DNA of 64,000 bases from Pleomorphomonas sp. (GTDB lineage Bacteria > Pseudomonadota > Alphaproteobacteria > Rhizobiales > Pleomorphomonadaceae): NCBI GenBank assembly GCA_029976075.1, contig JARKNW010000020.1:29244-93243 (forward strand), read 5' to 3'. The notes beneath the pieces are model-generated. The model was not told the DNA's origin, searched no databases, and saw only the letters and a list, made by a program, of their open reading frames with translations. Positions 34,693 to 42,528 of the stretch are shown here, one piece after another. The position numbers and the translations under genes are program-made. How positions within the stretch are numbered: position 1 is the stretch's first letter; every line of letters starts with the position of its first letter.

Positions 34693-35772
34693 ATGACTGG
34701 CCTATCCGACGCAATGCTCGCTCCCCTGGACACGCCCGCCGTGGTGATCGATGCCCGCAAGGTCGAGGCAAATCTCAAGCGCGCTCAAGCCTACGCCGAT
34801 AGGTACGGTCTCAAGCTCCGGCCACACATCAAGACACACAAGATGCCCCATTTGGCTATCCGTCAGCTCGAACTCGGCGCGGTTGGGATCACATGCCAGA
34901 AGCTAGGCGAGGCCGAGGTGATGGCTGACGCAGGCATCTCCGACATTTTTCTTCCCTACAACATCGTTGGCGAGCCAAAGCTTGCCCGTTTGGCCGCCTT
35001 GAGGCGGAGGGTGAAGATGTCGGTCACGGCGGACAACGCGGTTGTCGTCGCGGGCTATGCGTCTGCCTTCAATGATCCGTCCGCACCTCTTCCCGTACTT
35101 GTCGAATGCGACACCGGCATGGGGCGTTGTGGCGTGACGACGCCAGATGCCGCCAGGGAACTGGCTCTTAGAATCGCTGCGGCACCTGGGCTTCGGTTTG
35201 CCGGGTTGATGACGTTTCCGGCCACCCACCGAACGAGCGAGACGCAGGCATTCCTGCAAACGGCGATCGCGGAGCTCACCGCGGCCGGCCTGCATCCAGC
35301 CATCGTATCGTCCGGTGGAACCCCTGATCTCTACAGTGCAGGCGAGGACGCAGGCATCGTCAACGAGTACAGACCCGGCACGTATGTGTTTTCCGATCGC
35401 TTTCAGGTGACAAAGGGCCTCGGCAGCTATGAGGATTGTGCCCTCAGTGTGCTTGCCACCGTCGTTAGCCGGCCGACTGATACGCGTGCGGTCATAGACG
35501 CCGGCTCGAAGGCACTCACGTCGGATCTGCTCGGTCTCGAAGGGTATGGCTATCTGCCCGACTATCCAGAGGCCCGGATCGTGTCGCTATCGGAAGAGCA
35601 TGGCGTGATAGACCTCTCTGCCTCGGCCAGACGCCCCGAGATCGGCGAGCGAGTTCACGTCATACCGAACCATGTCTGCCCAGTCGTGAATCTCTTTGAC
35701 AGCGTGCACTTCGTTCAAGCGGACGGTGCGATCCAAGACGTACCGGTCGCGGCACGCGGCCGCGTCGGCTAA
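34693..35772 (+). CDS. D-threonine aldolase / D-serine dehydratase family PLP enzyme
   Basis: 359-aa fold-type III (alanine-racemase-like barrel) enzyme. The PLP lysine is in RPHIKTHKMP, and PNHVCPVVNLFD near the C-terminus is the metal-binding His-x-Cys site typical of DSD1 and D-threonine aldolases. These split D-beta-hydroxy amino acids or dehydrate D-serine, needing a divalent metal. LVECDTGMGRCGV and SGGTPDLY are further signatures. ATG at 34693 follows AAGGAATGCCGCG; the open frame begins at 34609 without a ribosome site. The gene ends 70 bases before the left att repeat of the prophage, so it is chromosomal. Which D-amino acid it uses is unknown. Confidence 0.88.
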   Translation: MTGLSDAMLAPLDTPAVVIDARKVEANLKRAQAYADRYGLKLRPHIKTHKMPHLAIRQLELGAVGITCQKLGEAEVMADAGISDIFLPYNIVGEPKLARLAALRRRVKMSVTADNAVVVAGYASAFNDPSAPLPVLVECDTGMGRCGVTTPDAARELALRIAAAPGLRFAGLMTFPATHRTSETQAFLQTAIAELTAAGLHPAIVSSGGTPDLYSAGEDAGIVNEYRPGTYVFSDRFQVTKGLGSYEDCALSVLATVVSRPTDTRAVIDAGSKALTSDLLGLEGYGYLPDYPEARIVSLSEEHGVIDLSASARRPEIGERVHVIPNHVCPVVNLFDSVHFVQADGAIQDVPVAARGRVG

Positions 35773-35842
35773 GGCATAATCGGGGCTTTTCGGCCGAACC
35801 AACTTGCCCCAATAAAGGGTAGGACGTCATTTTGAAGAGAGG

Positions 35843-35897
35843 AAATGGTACAGCTGGCTGGGCTTGAACCAGCGACCTTCGGAGCCACAATCCGACG
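35843..35897. repeat. attL: 55-bp copy of tRNA-His 3' end
   Basis: Identical over 55 bases to 54197-54251; the flanks diverge on both sides (G vs A at left, AGTAG vs CTCTA at right). It is only the 3' part of a tRNA and cannot form a full one. Confidence 0.95.
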
Positions 35898-35929
35898 AGT
35901 AGTATTGAAAATACTAACGAAATTGCCGA

Positions 35930-35950
35930 CATGTTGCGTTCATGTTGCAT
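35930..35950. repeat. Left arm-type repeat pair (CATGTTGC)
   Basis: CATGTTGC at 35930-35937 and CATGTTGCAT at 35941-35950, start-to-start 11 bases, the second overlapping the integrase stop. The same word recurs near the right end. Probable integrase or excisionase binding sites. Confidence 0.55.
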
Positions 35951-37178
35951 GGCCCATCAGGGCGGCTTCGGCAGAGGCCAGTTCGGAGGCGTCGTCACCC
36001 CTTGGGAAAAGGTGCCCGTACCGGTCGAGCGTCATCCCAACAGTTGCGTGGCCTAGCCGCTCCTGAACGACCTTGGCCGGAAGCTCCAAGCCACCGTCGA
36101 CACGGCGGTTGATGGACCAGCTGGCATAGAAATGACGTAAGCAGTGAAAGCCTGAATACTTCGCGGCGAGGACTGGCAGGCCGCTCTCATCCACGGTGCC
36201 GCTGTCGACCGTAACGCCAGCCTTGACGAAGGCGGGTTGAAGCCCACGCCGCACTATGTTGTTGAGCTGTTCAACGCGGCCGGAGCCGTTGGGAAACACT
36301 AGATCCAACTCAAGGACAGGCGAGCCATCAGGGGCAGCCCGTCCCGTGGCGCGCCGGGGGCAAACATCCTTCCATGCCGTCAGCACGGACACGACGGACG
36401 GCGGGATAGGGATGGTTCTCGTACCCGACCGAGACTTGGGCGAACCGATCTCGTTGAAGCGATCCGCACGACGCCTCACGTGGAGTTCTGCCTTTGCGAG
36501 GTCTACGTCCTGCCAGCGAAGACCCCGCAGCTCCGATGCTCGCATCCCTGAGAAGATCGCCGTCAGTAGGAGAGGGCGCCAGCGGCCTTCCAGTGCCCCT
36601 ATGAGGGCTCTGATCTCCGAGGGGGTAGGGATGTCAACCCCGACCTGTAACCTTGCCCTGCCGTCACCGCGCCGTTCTCCAGCCCCACGTCGGCCACGCA
36701 TCTCCCGAACCACGTTGCGCCCGACGAGTCCCCGCTCCTGAGCATCAGCCAACAAGCTGCCGAGGCTCACCATCACCTTTCTGATCATGGCCTGAGATCG
36801 GCCGTCAGTCCGCAGCTTGTCCTCGAATGAGCGCACCACAGGAATGGTCAATGCCGTCAGCTTCGTTGAACCGATGCGCGGGGTGATGTGAAGGCGAAGA
36901 TGGCCCTCGTACATGGCGAGCGTCGTTTGCTCGACCCCTGCCGTCTCGGCACTGGTCAACCATAGACGACCGGCAGCCTCAACGGTCGTGCTTGCACTGT
37001 CTGCGACGTGGGTGCCGTGGCGGACCTCTACCGTAGCCGTAGCGTGAAAAGCGTCGGCGTCTTTCTTCTTGGCGAACGTCTTCAGCCGCCGCTTGCCATT
37101 GCTATCCCGATAATCGACGACCCAGCCCGAGCGCTCCTCGCCGGCTGGCGTTGTCCATGTGCGCTTCCGGACGGACAT
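35940..37178 (-). CDS. int: Tyrosine-recombinase integrase
   Basis: 412-aa phage integrase. N-terminal arm-binding-like region (~10-60: GWVVDYRDSNGKRRLKTF), core-binding SAM-like domain (~65-170) and catalytic domain with Arg (SGMRASELRGLRW), Lys-region (KSRSGTRTIPI), His-x-x-Arg (FHCLRHFYASW), second His (ERLGHATVGM) and nucleophile Tyr (TLDRYGHLFP). All catalytic residues are present. It ends 43 bases inside attL and reads towards it. It should integrate the element into tRNA-His using the 55-bp core. The start codon at 37178 is 1 base from the stop of the upstream repressor gene, so the two are co-transcribed. Confidence 0.95.
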   Translation of the reverse strand: MSVRKRTWTTPAGEERSGWVVDYRDSNGKRRLKTFAKKKDADAFHATATVEVRHGTHVADSASTTVEAAGRLWLTSAETAGVEQTTLAMYEGHLRLHITPRIGSTKLTALTIPVVRSFEDKLRTDGRSQAMIRKVMVSLGSLLADAQERGLVGRNVVREMRGRRGAGERRGDGRARLQVGVDIPTPSEIRALIGALEGRWRPLLLTAIFSGMRASELRGLRWQDVDLAKAELHVRRRADRFNEIGSPKSRSGTRTIPIPPSVVSVLTAWKDVCPRRATGRAAPDGSPVLELDLVFPNGSGRVEQLNNIVRRGLQPAFVKAGVTVDSGTVDESGLPVLAAKYSGFHCLRHFYASWSINRRVDGGLELPAKVVQERLGHATVGMTLDRYGHLFPRGDDASELASAEAALMGHAT

Positions 37179-37616
37179 CTAGACTTCCGATCCATCGTTA
37201 TCGCGTATCTTTATAGGCTCTAGCTGTGGGCCAACCATGGGGATCGCATCTTCGTCTAGAAATCCAAGATCAATGAGGCTTTCGCAAATTAGTATCGTTA
37301 GGGCCAAGTCTCTGTTGGTGATTTTCTTCGCTGTCATATAACGGTCGAACGCCGCCAGCGCTGTCGGAGTGATTGTGTCCGATAGTAATTTAGCTGTCAC
37401 TACATCCCTTACCGCATTTACGATATCTTCTGCCTGCTCAGTTTGGAATGAGGTATAGTTCCCTAGAAAGGATTTCTCAATTCTATCAATGATCTCAGAG
37501 TTCATTGATCTGTTGTTTTTCTTGGCCTCGGCTTCAACCCTGGCCTTAAGGGCCGGCTGCATGCGGAGGCCAAAGGGTGGAATGTTTGCCTGCGGGGTGC
37601 GGTTTTTGTCGGACAT
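37179..37616 (-). CDS. Arc-like ribbon-helix-helix repressor
   Basis: 145 aa. The first ~50 residues (IPPFGLRMQPALKARVEAEA, then KKNNRSMNSEIIDRIEKSF) match the Arc/MetJ ribbon-helix-helix fold: a short strand followed by two helices with the NRSMNSEI signature. The helical C-terminal part is unfamiliar. It probably replaces a CI-type repressor as the lysogeny switch. I chose ATG 37616: its upstream side abuts a 15-bp palindrome, and a second copy lies 36 bases further. An alternative start at 37652 would put the first operator inside the gene. Convergent evidence: divergent promoters and an xis-like gene opposite. Confidence 0.83.
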   Translation of the reverse strand: MSDKNRTPQANIPPFGLRMQPALKARVEAEAKKNNRSMNSEIIDRIEKSFLGNYTSFQTEQAEDIVNAVRDVVTAKLLSDTITPTALAAFDRYMTAKKITNRDLALTILICESLIDLGFLDEDAIPMVGPQLEPIKIRDNDGSEV

Positions 37617-37617
37617 A

Positions 37618-37632
37618 GCTACATTATGTAGC
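37618..37632. promoter_or_regulatory. Operator 1 of the RHH repressor
   Basis: GCTACATTATGTAGC, a perfect 15-base palindrome around a central T, one base upstream of the repressor start codon; placed for self-repression. Confidence 0.7.
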
Positions 37633-37641
37633 CATACCCCC

Positions 37642-37671
37642 TTGAAGTCCATGACTACATAATGTAGTTAT
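37642..37671 (+). promoter_or_regulatory. Promoter for rightward genes with operator 2 inside
   Basis: TTGAAG (37642-37647), 17-base spacer, TAGTTA (37665-37670). Operator 2, ACTACATAATGTAGT (37654-37668), fills the spacer and touches the -10 box, so repressor binding would block it. Confidence 0.5.
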
Positions 37672-37689
37672 GCGTTGTAGCTGTTAACA
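37658..37689 (-). promoter_or_regulatory. Promoter for the repressor and integrase
   Basis: On the reverse strand: TTAACA (37689-37684 region), 17-base spacer, CATTAT (within operator 2). It is divergent from the rightward promoter and overlapped by the same palindrome. Confidence 0.45.
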
Positions 37690-37707
37690 ACGGTTCATGG
37701 AGGTGAC

Positions 37708-37914
37708 ATGGAAGCTCGCACGGCGGTTCCTGAATTGATCTGGGGCGCAAGCGCCATTGCCCGTACCATCGGGCGCACTGACCGGCAGGTTTTTCATTTG
37801 CTTGAGAAGGGAGCCATCCCTGCGAAGCGCATTGGCAACCGCTGGGTCGCCGAACGCAACCAGCTGATGAAGTTTTTCACTGACCCCGCCACCGACACGA
37901 AGCCGGCGGCCTGA
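37708..37914 (+). CDS. Excisionase/AlpA-like helix-turn-helix protein
   Basis: 68 aa. ASAIARTIGRTDRQVFHLLE followed by KGAIPAKRIGNRWV is the winged helix-turn-helix of the Xis/AlpA (MerR-like) family. ATG with GGAGGTGAC upstream. It is the first gene under the divergent rightward promoter, so likely an early regulator that favours excision or activates later genes. Confidence 0.8.
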   Translation: MEARTAVPELIWGASAIARTIGRTDRQVFHLLEKGAIPAKRIGNRWVAERNQLMKFFTDPATDTKPAA

Positions 37915-37994
37915 CAATCATCATCCATCGCCGACCTGCCCGACGTGCGCCCCATGGCGTGCGATCGGCGGCGGCTTGCCTGAAGGAACTTGAA

Positions 37995-38333
37995 ATGTCG
38001 AAAACGTCTATCGAAACGGCCACCATCCGCGACCTGTTGCGACTGTGGAATTCCATGTCGGCCATCGCCTCAACTGCCGTTCTGGGAGAGGCCGGGCAGA
38101 GCTTCGGGTATGTCACCGAAACCGCCTCCCGCATTTGCAACGAGGCGGACGAGGTTCGCCGGGAGATTCGTGACGAACTGCGTCGCCGACCTGTCGAAGG
38201 CATGACGGATGGAGAGCGCTGTTGGCGGACTCAGATCATCATGAGTTACGCGGCGGACAGCGGAGATGAGGGCTGGATTCTTCAGGATCTCATCAGCCTC
38301 GGCACCACATCCTTGGCGAGGGCAGCAGCATGA
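37995..38333 (+). CDS. Phage hypothetical protein
   Basis: 112 aa, mostly helical by composition, charged in the middle (EADEVRREIRDELRRR). ATG at 37995 follows AAGGAACTTGAA. Its stop overlaps the next start (ATGA). No family recognised. Early region of the element, between the xis-like gene and the initiator-like gene. Confidence 0.7.
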   Translation: MSKTSIETATIRDLLRLWNSMSAIASTAVLGEAGQSFGYVTETASRICNEADEVRREIRDELRRRPVEGMTDGERCWRTQIIMSYAADSGDEGWILQDLISLGTTSLARAAA

Positions 38334-38542
38334 CCTTCCCTCATTCCACCGACTCCCAGCTTGTTGACGAGATTGACGACATTCGCGACCAGTTGAAACT
38401 GATGTGGCTGGCCTTGGGCAACACTGATTGGCTCGACGCCAACGCGATTGAGCGCGTGCAGGCAACTCTTGAGAAGGCCGAAACGCGGCTCAAGGTCGTC
38501 AGCAGGCAGCTTGGCGAGCGCATCCCGGAGGCATCTCTATGA
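38330..38542 (+). CDS. Small phage protein, helical
   Basis: 70 aa, predicted almost all helix with heptad-like spacing (VDEIDDIRDQLKLMWLALG; AIERVQATLEKAETRLKVV), so a small coiled-coil protein. ATGA overlaps with both neighbours. Unknown function. Confidence 0.7.
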   Translation: MTFPHSTDSQLVDEIDDIRDQLKLMWLALGNTDWLDANAIERVQATLEKAETRLKVVSRQLGERIPEASL

Positions 38543-38976
38543 CCACCATCAGCCAGCCTCTCGCCCCTCTATATGTGGCAACAATTGCCGGCAAGAAGGT
38601 CGCCTTCTTCAGGCCGCCTGAGAGCCCAGATTTTCCTTGGGTGTCCGCTGAGGGCCTGTTTGCTGCGATGGGAAACACGCCTTCCGAGATTCAGGCGCTC
38701 ATCGCTGAGTTGGAGCAACGTGCTCTTTCTGGTGTATGCGCTTTCAAGGGTGGAACCGCGATCTCCCATCCTCACGCACTCGGCATGATCCGAGCGTCAA
38801 ACCGCCAAGGGCGTACCGACTCGACGTTCTTGTCTTTGTACTTGCAAGAGTCGTCCCTTGCGATGGCTGGCCTAACCGATGGCCTCTCTGTCGATTATCA
38901 GGAAGCCTTCGTTCGCGGCGCTCTCGAAAAGAACAAAGCCGAGATCCCGGCGGCCCTGGGTGGACGCACGCAGTGA
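38539..38976 (+). CDS. Phage hypothetical protein
   Basis: 145 aa, mixed alpha/beta by appearance, starting with a beta-rich segment (YVATIAGKKVAFFRPPES). GGAGG 7 bases before ATG. No motif recognised. It lies at the end of the first early-gene block, overlapping the preceding gene by 4 bases. Confidence 0.65.
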   Translation: MTTISQPLAPLYVATIAGKKVAFFRPPESPDFPWVSAEGLFAAMGNTPSEIQALIAELEQRALSGVCAFKGGTAISHPHALGMIRASNRQGRTDSTFLSLYLQESSLAMAGLTDGLSVDYQEAFVRGALEKNKAEIPAALGGRTQ

Positions 38977-39075
38977 CAGCAACGCCGGCTACCTTCGGGC
39001 GGTCGGCGTTTCTTGCGGGAATCCGTGGTTACGGCATTATCGCTATATCTGGAACAATTAGGGAACATACCCAGC

Positions 39076-39621
39076 ATGGGCAAGAAGCATGACAGGTTTG
39101 GTCGTTCCCCGACCAACAGGTTCATTCAGGTCTTCGAGTGGGTGTTGAAAACAGAGGCTTGGAAGGCCCTCGATGTGTATGAGCGGGCGCTCTACATCGA
39201 GATGAAGATGCGGTTCAACGGCTCAAACAACGGCGATATTTCGATGAGTCATCGCGAAGCCGCTCGCATCCTGAATTGCAGTAACAAGCCCATCGCCGCA
39301 GCGTTTGCCGGCCTACAGGATAAGGGGTTCATCAGGGCGGTTCAGAAAGGTAGCTTCGACTGGAAGAGCCGAGCTGACGGGACTACTGCGGGCCGGGCAA
39401 CACGGTGGAGACTGACCGAGCTGCCTGCCGACGTCCCCTACAAGTGCCTGTCTGGTCCAACGCAAGAGTTCAAGAACTGGCGTCCTGAACCGCAGGCGAA
39501 AGAAAAACAACGGTATGCTGAGAGCACACCATTGGTGCGCCTAGAGCATACCATTCCCGAGAACATGGTACGCCCAGAGCATACCTTAAGCCGTGGAGTG
39601 TATGCCCATGGCACACGATAA
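39076..39621 (+). CDS. Replication-initiator-like winged-helix protein
   Basis: 181 aa. After a basic start (MGKKHDRFGRSPTNRF) residues ~12-95 look like an initiator/winged-helix domain: EWVLKTEAWKALDVYERALY, ISMSHREAARILNCSNKPIA, then ALQ/DKGFIRAVQ-type wing. This layout recalls phage and plasmid initiators that open with a 'whole-population growth gene' helix pair. Decisively, the 3' end of the gene holds iteron-like repeats (39512-39617), as lambda O does. ATG 39076 was taken; the frame opens at 39013. The C-terminal ~35 residues are encoded by the repeats and are probably a linker. Alternative: a transcription regulator binding those repeats. Confidence 0.6.
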   Translation: MGKKHDRFGRSPTNRFIQVFEWVLKTEAWKALDVYERALYIEMKMRFNGSNNGDISMSHREAARILNCSNKPIAAAFAGLQDKGFIRAVQKGSFDWKSRADGTTAGRATRWRLTELPADVPYKCLSGPTQEFKNWRPEPQAKEKQRYAESTPLVRLEHTIPENMVRPEHTLSRGVYAHGTR

Positions 39622-39661
39622 GCACCTAAAACAGGTCTTTAGCGTATGCCGAGAGCGTACA
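39512..39661. repeat. Iteron array, candidate replication origin
   Basis: Five 19-bp repeats of the form GGTRYGCYnAGAGCRYACC: 39512-39530, 39534-39552, 39567-39585, 39599-39617 (degenerate) and 39643-39661 (end mismatches). Each is an imperfect inverted repeat. Starts are 22, 33, 32 and 44 bases apart, close to whole multiples of 11, so bound proteins would face the same side. An AT-rich stretch (TTATAATATA) follows at 39663. Confidence 0.7.
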
Positions 39662-39704
39662 GTTATAATATACCACTACCTAACGACAGAGACGGGAGCC
39701 AACC

Positions 39705-39995
39705 ATGCATGGTGACCTCCCGCTCTTCGCTTGGCAGCCTCCGTCAAAGCTCATCATCTTCCCGACAGTCCGTCGCGTTGGCAAGATCCGCACGACAGCC
39801 GAGCGACTGCTTGCGAAATCGACCTCCCGAGCCTCTGACCACTATCGGCGTCAAGTTTCCGAAGCGCTGCTGGCGAATTTCGAACGTCTCGGTGTGTCTG
39901 AAGCTGACGCCCATAGGGAGATCATCGAATTTTGGTCCGCCGTGGATCGCGAAATGGTCCGTCGCCAGTTCGGCGAACATGGCGGTGCGGCCTGA
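39705..39995 (+). CDS. DUF6074-like small phage protein
   Basis: 96 aa. IFPTVRRVGKIRTTAERLL followed by a YRRQV segment matches a small family seen in rhizobial phages that I know as DUF6074; function unknown. GGGAG upstream of ATG. Located just after the iterons. Confidence 0.7.
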   Translation: MHGDLPLFAWQPPSKLIIFPTVRRVGKIRTTAERLLAKSTSRASDHYRRQVSEALLANFERLGVSEADAHREIIEFWSAVDREMVRRQFGEHGGAA

Positions 39996-40024
39996 CCTTC
40001 CCTCCACTCCTTGATCGGTGACGC

Positions 40025-40327
40025 ATGAGCACACCAGAAATCACCACATCGGAAATCGAAGCTGTGGCCCTGCGCCTCGGAGCGCCCTACCTCAACCCCC
40101 TCCCGGCAACAGACGACCGAACCGTTGAAGTCGTCCCCGTGGTCCATGTTCGCGGATACAACATGAGGCACGCGTTCACGCGCTATGACATTTACCTGTC
40201 GGAGGGCGGCCGGAAGTGGCCGTACCAGCGTAATCTGTCGGAGCACGAAGCCGGGCGAGAAGTCCATCAGTTTGAAAACGACGGGCGCAAGAAGGTTATC
40301 AAGGCGCCGATCCGTGAATTTGAGTGA
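40025..40327 (+). CDS. Phage hypothetical protein
   Basis: 100 aa, no recognised domain; beta-rich centre (VEVVPVVHVRGYNMRHAF). It is the last gene before the structural operon and separated from it by 106 bases carrying the late promoter. Confidence 0.6.
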   Translation: MSTPEITTSEIEAVALRLGAPYLNPLPATDDRTVEVVPVVHVRGYNMRHAFTRYDIYLSEGGRKWPYQRNLSEHEAGREVHQFENDGRKKVIKAPIREFE

Positions 40328-40397
40328 CATGATGTATTTATTCGGCAATGACGCAGCATTGTTGATGGCAATCGACGTTTGCCAGATTTGAGTTGCT

Positions 40398-40426
40398 TTG
40401 CGTTAAGAGAACAAATCGGGTACAAT
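40398..40426 (+). promoter_or_regulatory. Promoter of the structural operon, probably leaderless
   Basis: TTGCGT (40398-40403), 17-base spacer, TACAAT (40421-40426). Transcription should start at about 40433-40434, which is the A of the portal ATG, and there is no ribosome site before it. Confidence 0.6.
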
Positions 40427-40433
40427 AGCGGCC

Positions 40434-41627
40434 ATGATAAAGCTTTGGCCGTTCGGAAAACTTGAGCGCCGCTCCCTGGACAACCCGACAGAAGAAGAAT
40501 ACGCCATCTTGACCGGTGGCGTACTCGGCTCGACTAGTCTTGCAACGGCCTTGACGGTCCCGGCGGTGCAGTCGGCCATTCGCATCATTGCCGAGGCTGC
40601 GGCCTGCCTGGACGTGGCGGTTGTGGAGATTGCCGACGACGGTACGGAGACACCAACCCGAAGCCACCCCGTGGCGGTGCTTCTGGCGGATCAGCCTAAC
40701 GAGTGGTCGTCGACCTTTGAATTGATCCGAGACTTGGTTGCGACAGCCCTCACGCATGACAAGGGCGGCATCGGTTGGGTCAATAGGGTTGGCGAGGAAG
40801 TACGGGAGATCGTCCGATACGAACCCGCGTATGCGACGGTCGATTACTCCGCTGACGGTCGGCAGGAGCCTAGCTTCCGCATTAACAACCGCCCCATCTC
40901 CTCCGCCGACATTATCCATCTGCGGAGCCCCTTCGGGCGCTCGCCGTTGTCGTTGGCCGCAGACGCCATCGGAACGGCGAAGGATCTCGAAACCCATGCG
41001 CGCCGCTTATTCCAGAACGGTGCTCGCCCCGGCGGTGTGATTGAGACCGAGAAGCCGTTAGGAGACGATGGCGTTAAGCGGATGATTGCCGCTTGGCGCG
41101 CGGCTCACGATGGCGTCGAGAAGGCAGGTAAAACCGCCATTCTTTGGGATGGCGCGACGTTCCGCCCGATCACGATGAGCAGCACGGATGCTCAGTTCCT
41201 CGAAAACCGGAAGTACCAAGTCCTCGAAGTCGCTCGTGCCTTCCGGGTGCCGCCCTCGATGCTCTTCGAGCTTGATAGGGCCACCTGGTCAAACTCTGAA
41301 CAGATGGGGCGGGAGTTCTTGACCTACTGCTTGGAGCCTTGGCTGAAGGCGCTGGAAGGTGCGATGCGCCGGGCACTGTTCTCAGCCTCTGAACGCTCTC
41401 GGTTCGCCATTCGCTTTGATCGTGACGACCTCACGCGCGCCGATTTGCAGGCCCGCGCAACGGCAATCAACAGCCTCGTTGCATCCCGTGTCCTGAACCC
41501 GAACGAGGGCCGTAGCTGGCTTGGGCTGGCGCCCTACGAGGGCGGCAACGTCTTTGCCAACCCCAACACCGGATCGAACCAGCCCGGCGCTGCTGCGCCT
41601 CAGCCAGCCAAAGAGGCGCGTCCATGA
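40434..41627 (+). CDS. HK97-family portal protein
   Basis: 397 aa, normal for the family. The portal dodecamer forms the DNA entry channel in one capsid vertex. TVPAVQSAIRIIAEAAACLD, HDKGGIGWVNR, PISSADIIHLRSPFGRSPLS and RVPPSMLFELDRATWSNSEQ are typical portal segments (stem and crown). Proline/alanine tail. First gene of the structural operon, and it starts at or next to the predicted transcription start. Terminase genes, which usually precede portal, lie 6 kb downstream here. Confidence 0.93.
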   Translation: MIKLWPFGKLERRSLDNPTEEEYAILTGGVLGSTSLATALTVPAVQSAIRIIAEAAACLDVAVVEIADDGTETPTRSHPVAVLLADQPNEWSSTFELIRDLVATALTHDKGGIGWVNRVGEEVREIVRYEPAYATVDYSADGRQEPSFRINNRPISSADIIHLRSPFGRSPLSLAADAIGTAKDLETHARRLFQNGARPGGVIETEKPLGDDGVKRMIAAWRAAHDGVEKAGKTAILWDGATFRPITMSSTDAQFLENRKYQVLEVARAFRVPPSMLFELDRATWSNSEQMGREFLTYCLEPWLKALEGAMRRALFSASERSRFAIRFDRDDLTRADLQARATAINSLVASRVLNPNEGRSWLGLAPYEGGNVFANPNTGSNQPGAAAPQPAKEARP

Positions 41628-42019
41628 GCGATCTCGCCGACTACCTCGCCAACGTCGAAGACCAAAGCCGTGGGCGTTGGTTCGACATCCTCGACCCTTG
41701 GACAGCTCAACCAACGGGGATGAGGTGGAAGCTCGCTGGTCCCGATAGTGAGATCCAGCGCCGCGCGCGCTTGGCCATGGCTGATCGCATCGTCGATGAG
41801 AGTCGGGCTGATGGGACCATTGATGCGGAAACCCGCGAGGCCATCACAATCGCTGCGCTCGCTCGTAGCGTGATCGATTGGGAGATGACGGAGGGGGGCA
41901 AGAGCCTTCCGTGTGAACACCGCCATATCGTTCGCGCCCTGTCTATCGATTGGCTACGCCAGCAAGTCGATATGTTCGCATCGAGCCGTTCCTCCTTCGG
42001 GCCGGAGGTCGTTCGATGA
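41624..42019 (+). CDS. Phage protein between portal and protease
   Basis: 131 aa, ATGA overlap with portal and with the protease gene. Helical, with ARLAMADRIVDESRADGTID and AITIAALARSVIDWEM segments. I do not recognise it; its place suggests a capsid-assembly role. Confidence 0.65.
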   Translation: MSDLADYLANVEDQSRGRWFDILDPWTAQPTGMRWKLAGPDSEIQRRARLAMADRIVDESRADGTIDAETREAITIAALARSVIDWEMTEGGKSLPCEHRHIVRALSIDWLRQQVDMFASSRSSFGPEVVR

Positions 42020-42528
42020 ATGAGCGGCTAGAGTTCAAGGCAAACCTGACTGTTTCGGAAGACGGGGCAATCAAGGGAATTGCGTGGCCATTTGGCTCGC
42101 CAGATCGCTACGGAGACGAGATCATGCCTGGTGCCTTCAAGGGTGCCGGCTCTCCGCTTCCGATGCTTGCCTACCATGACCCCGCTTCGCCTGTTGGAGC
42201 ATGGTCATCGGTTTCTGAAACCTCCAAAGGCTTGGAGGTATCCGGGCGGCTTCTCGTTGAAGACCTTCCGGCAGCAAGAGAGATGCGTGCCCTCGTCAAG
42301 GCCGGGGCTGTGACGGGGCTTAGCATTGGCTTCGTGACCAAGAAATCCGAAGCGAAGAGGTCCGGCGGCCGGGTGATCAAGGCCGTAGATCTGGTCGAAG
42401 TCAGTCTGGTGACCGTCCCGGCCCATCCGGGAGCGAAGGTCACAGGCGTCAAATCCGCGACACTGGCACTCATGCTGGCTGCCGCCATCAACCGGGCAAC
42501 TGCTGCCCTTTATGGGAACAAAACATGA
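42016..42528 (+). CDS. HK97-family prohead maturation protease
   Basis: 170 aa. Catalytic His54 (MLAYHDPASPVG) and Ser103 (VTGLSIGF) with Glu129 in VDLVEVSLVTVPA are the expected triad-like residues of the U35 family. It cleaves the scaffold arm from the capsid protein and then itself. ATG at 42016 overlaps the previous stop; an in-frame start at 41950 lies inside the previous gene. Overlaps the capsid gene by 4 bases. Confidence 0.93.
   Translation: MNERLEFKANLTVSEDGAIKGIAWPFGSPDRYGDEIMPGAFKGAGSPLPMLAYHDPASPVGAWSSVSETSKGLEVSGRLLVEDLPAAREMRALVKAGAVTGLSIGFVTKKSEAKRSGGRVIKAVDLVEVSLVTVPAHPGAKVTGVKSATLALMLAAAINRATAALYGNKT

Noticed and set aside
35843..35897. Second tRNA-His gene
   Set aside because: Only the 3' part is present; it is the att duplicate of the intact gene at 54200-54276.
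39512..39661. CRISPR array
   Set aside because: Repeats are 19 bp, imperfect palindromes with 3- to 25-base spacers, partly inside a gene, and no cas genes are present. No CRISPR array was seen anywhere in the window.
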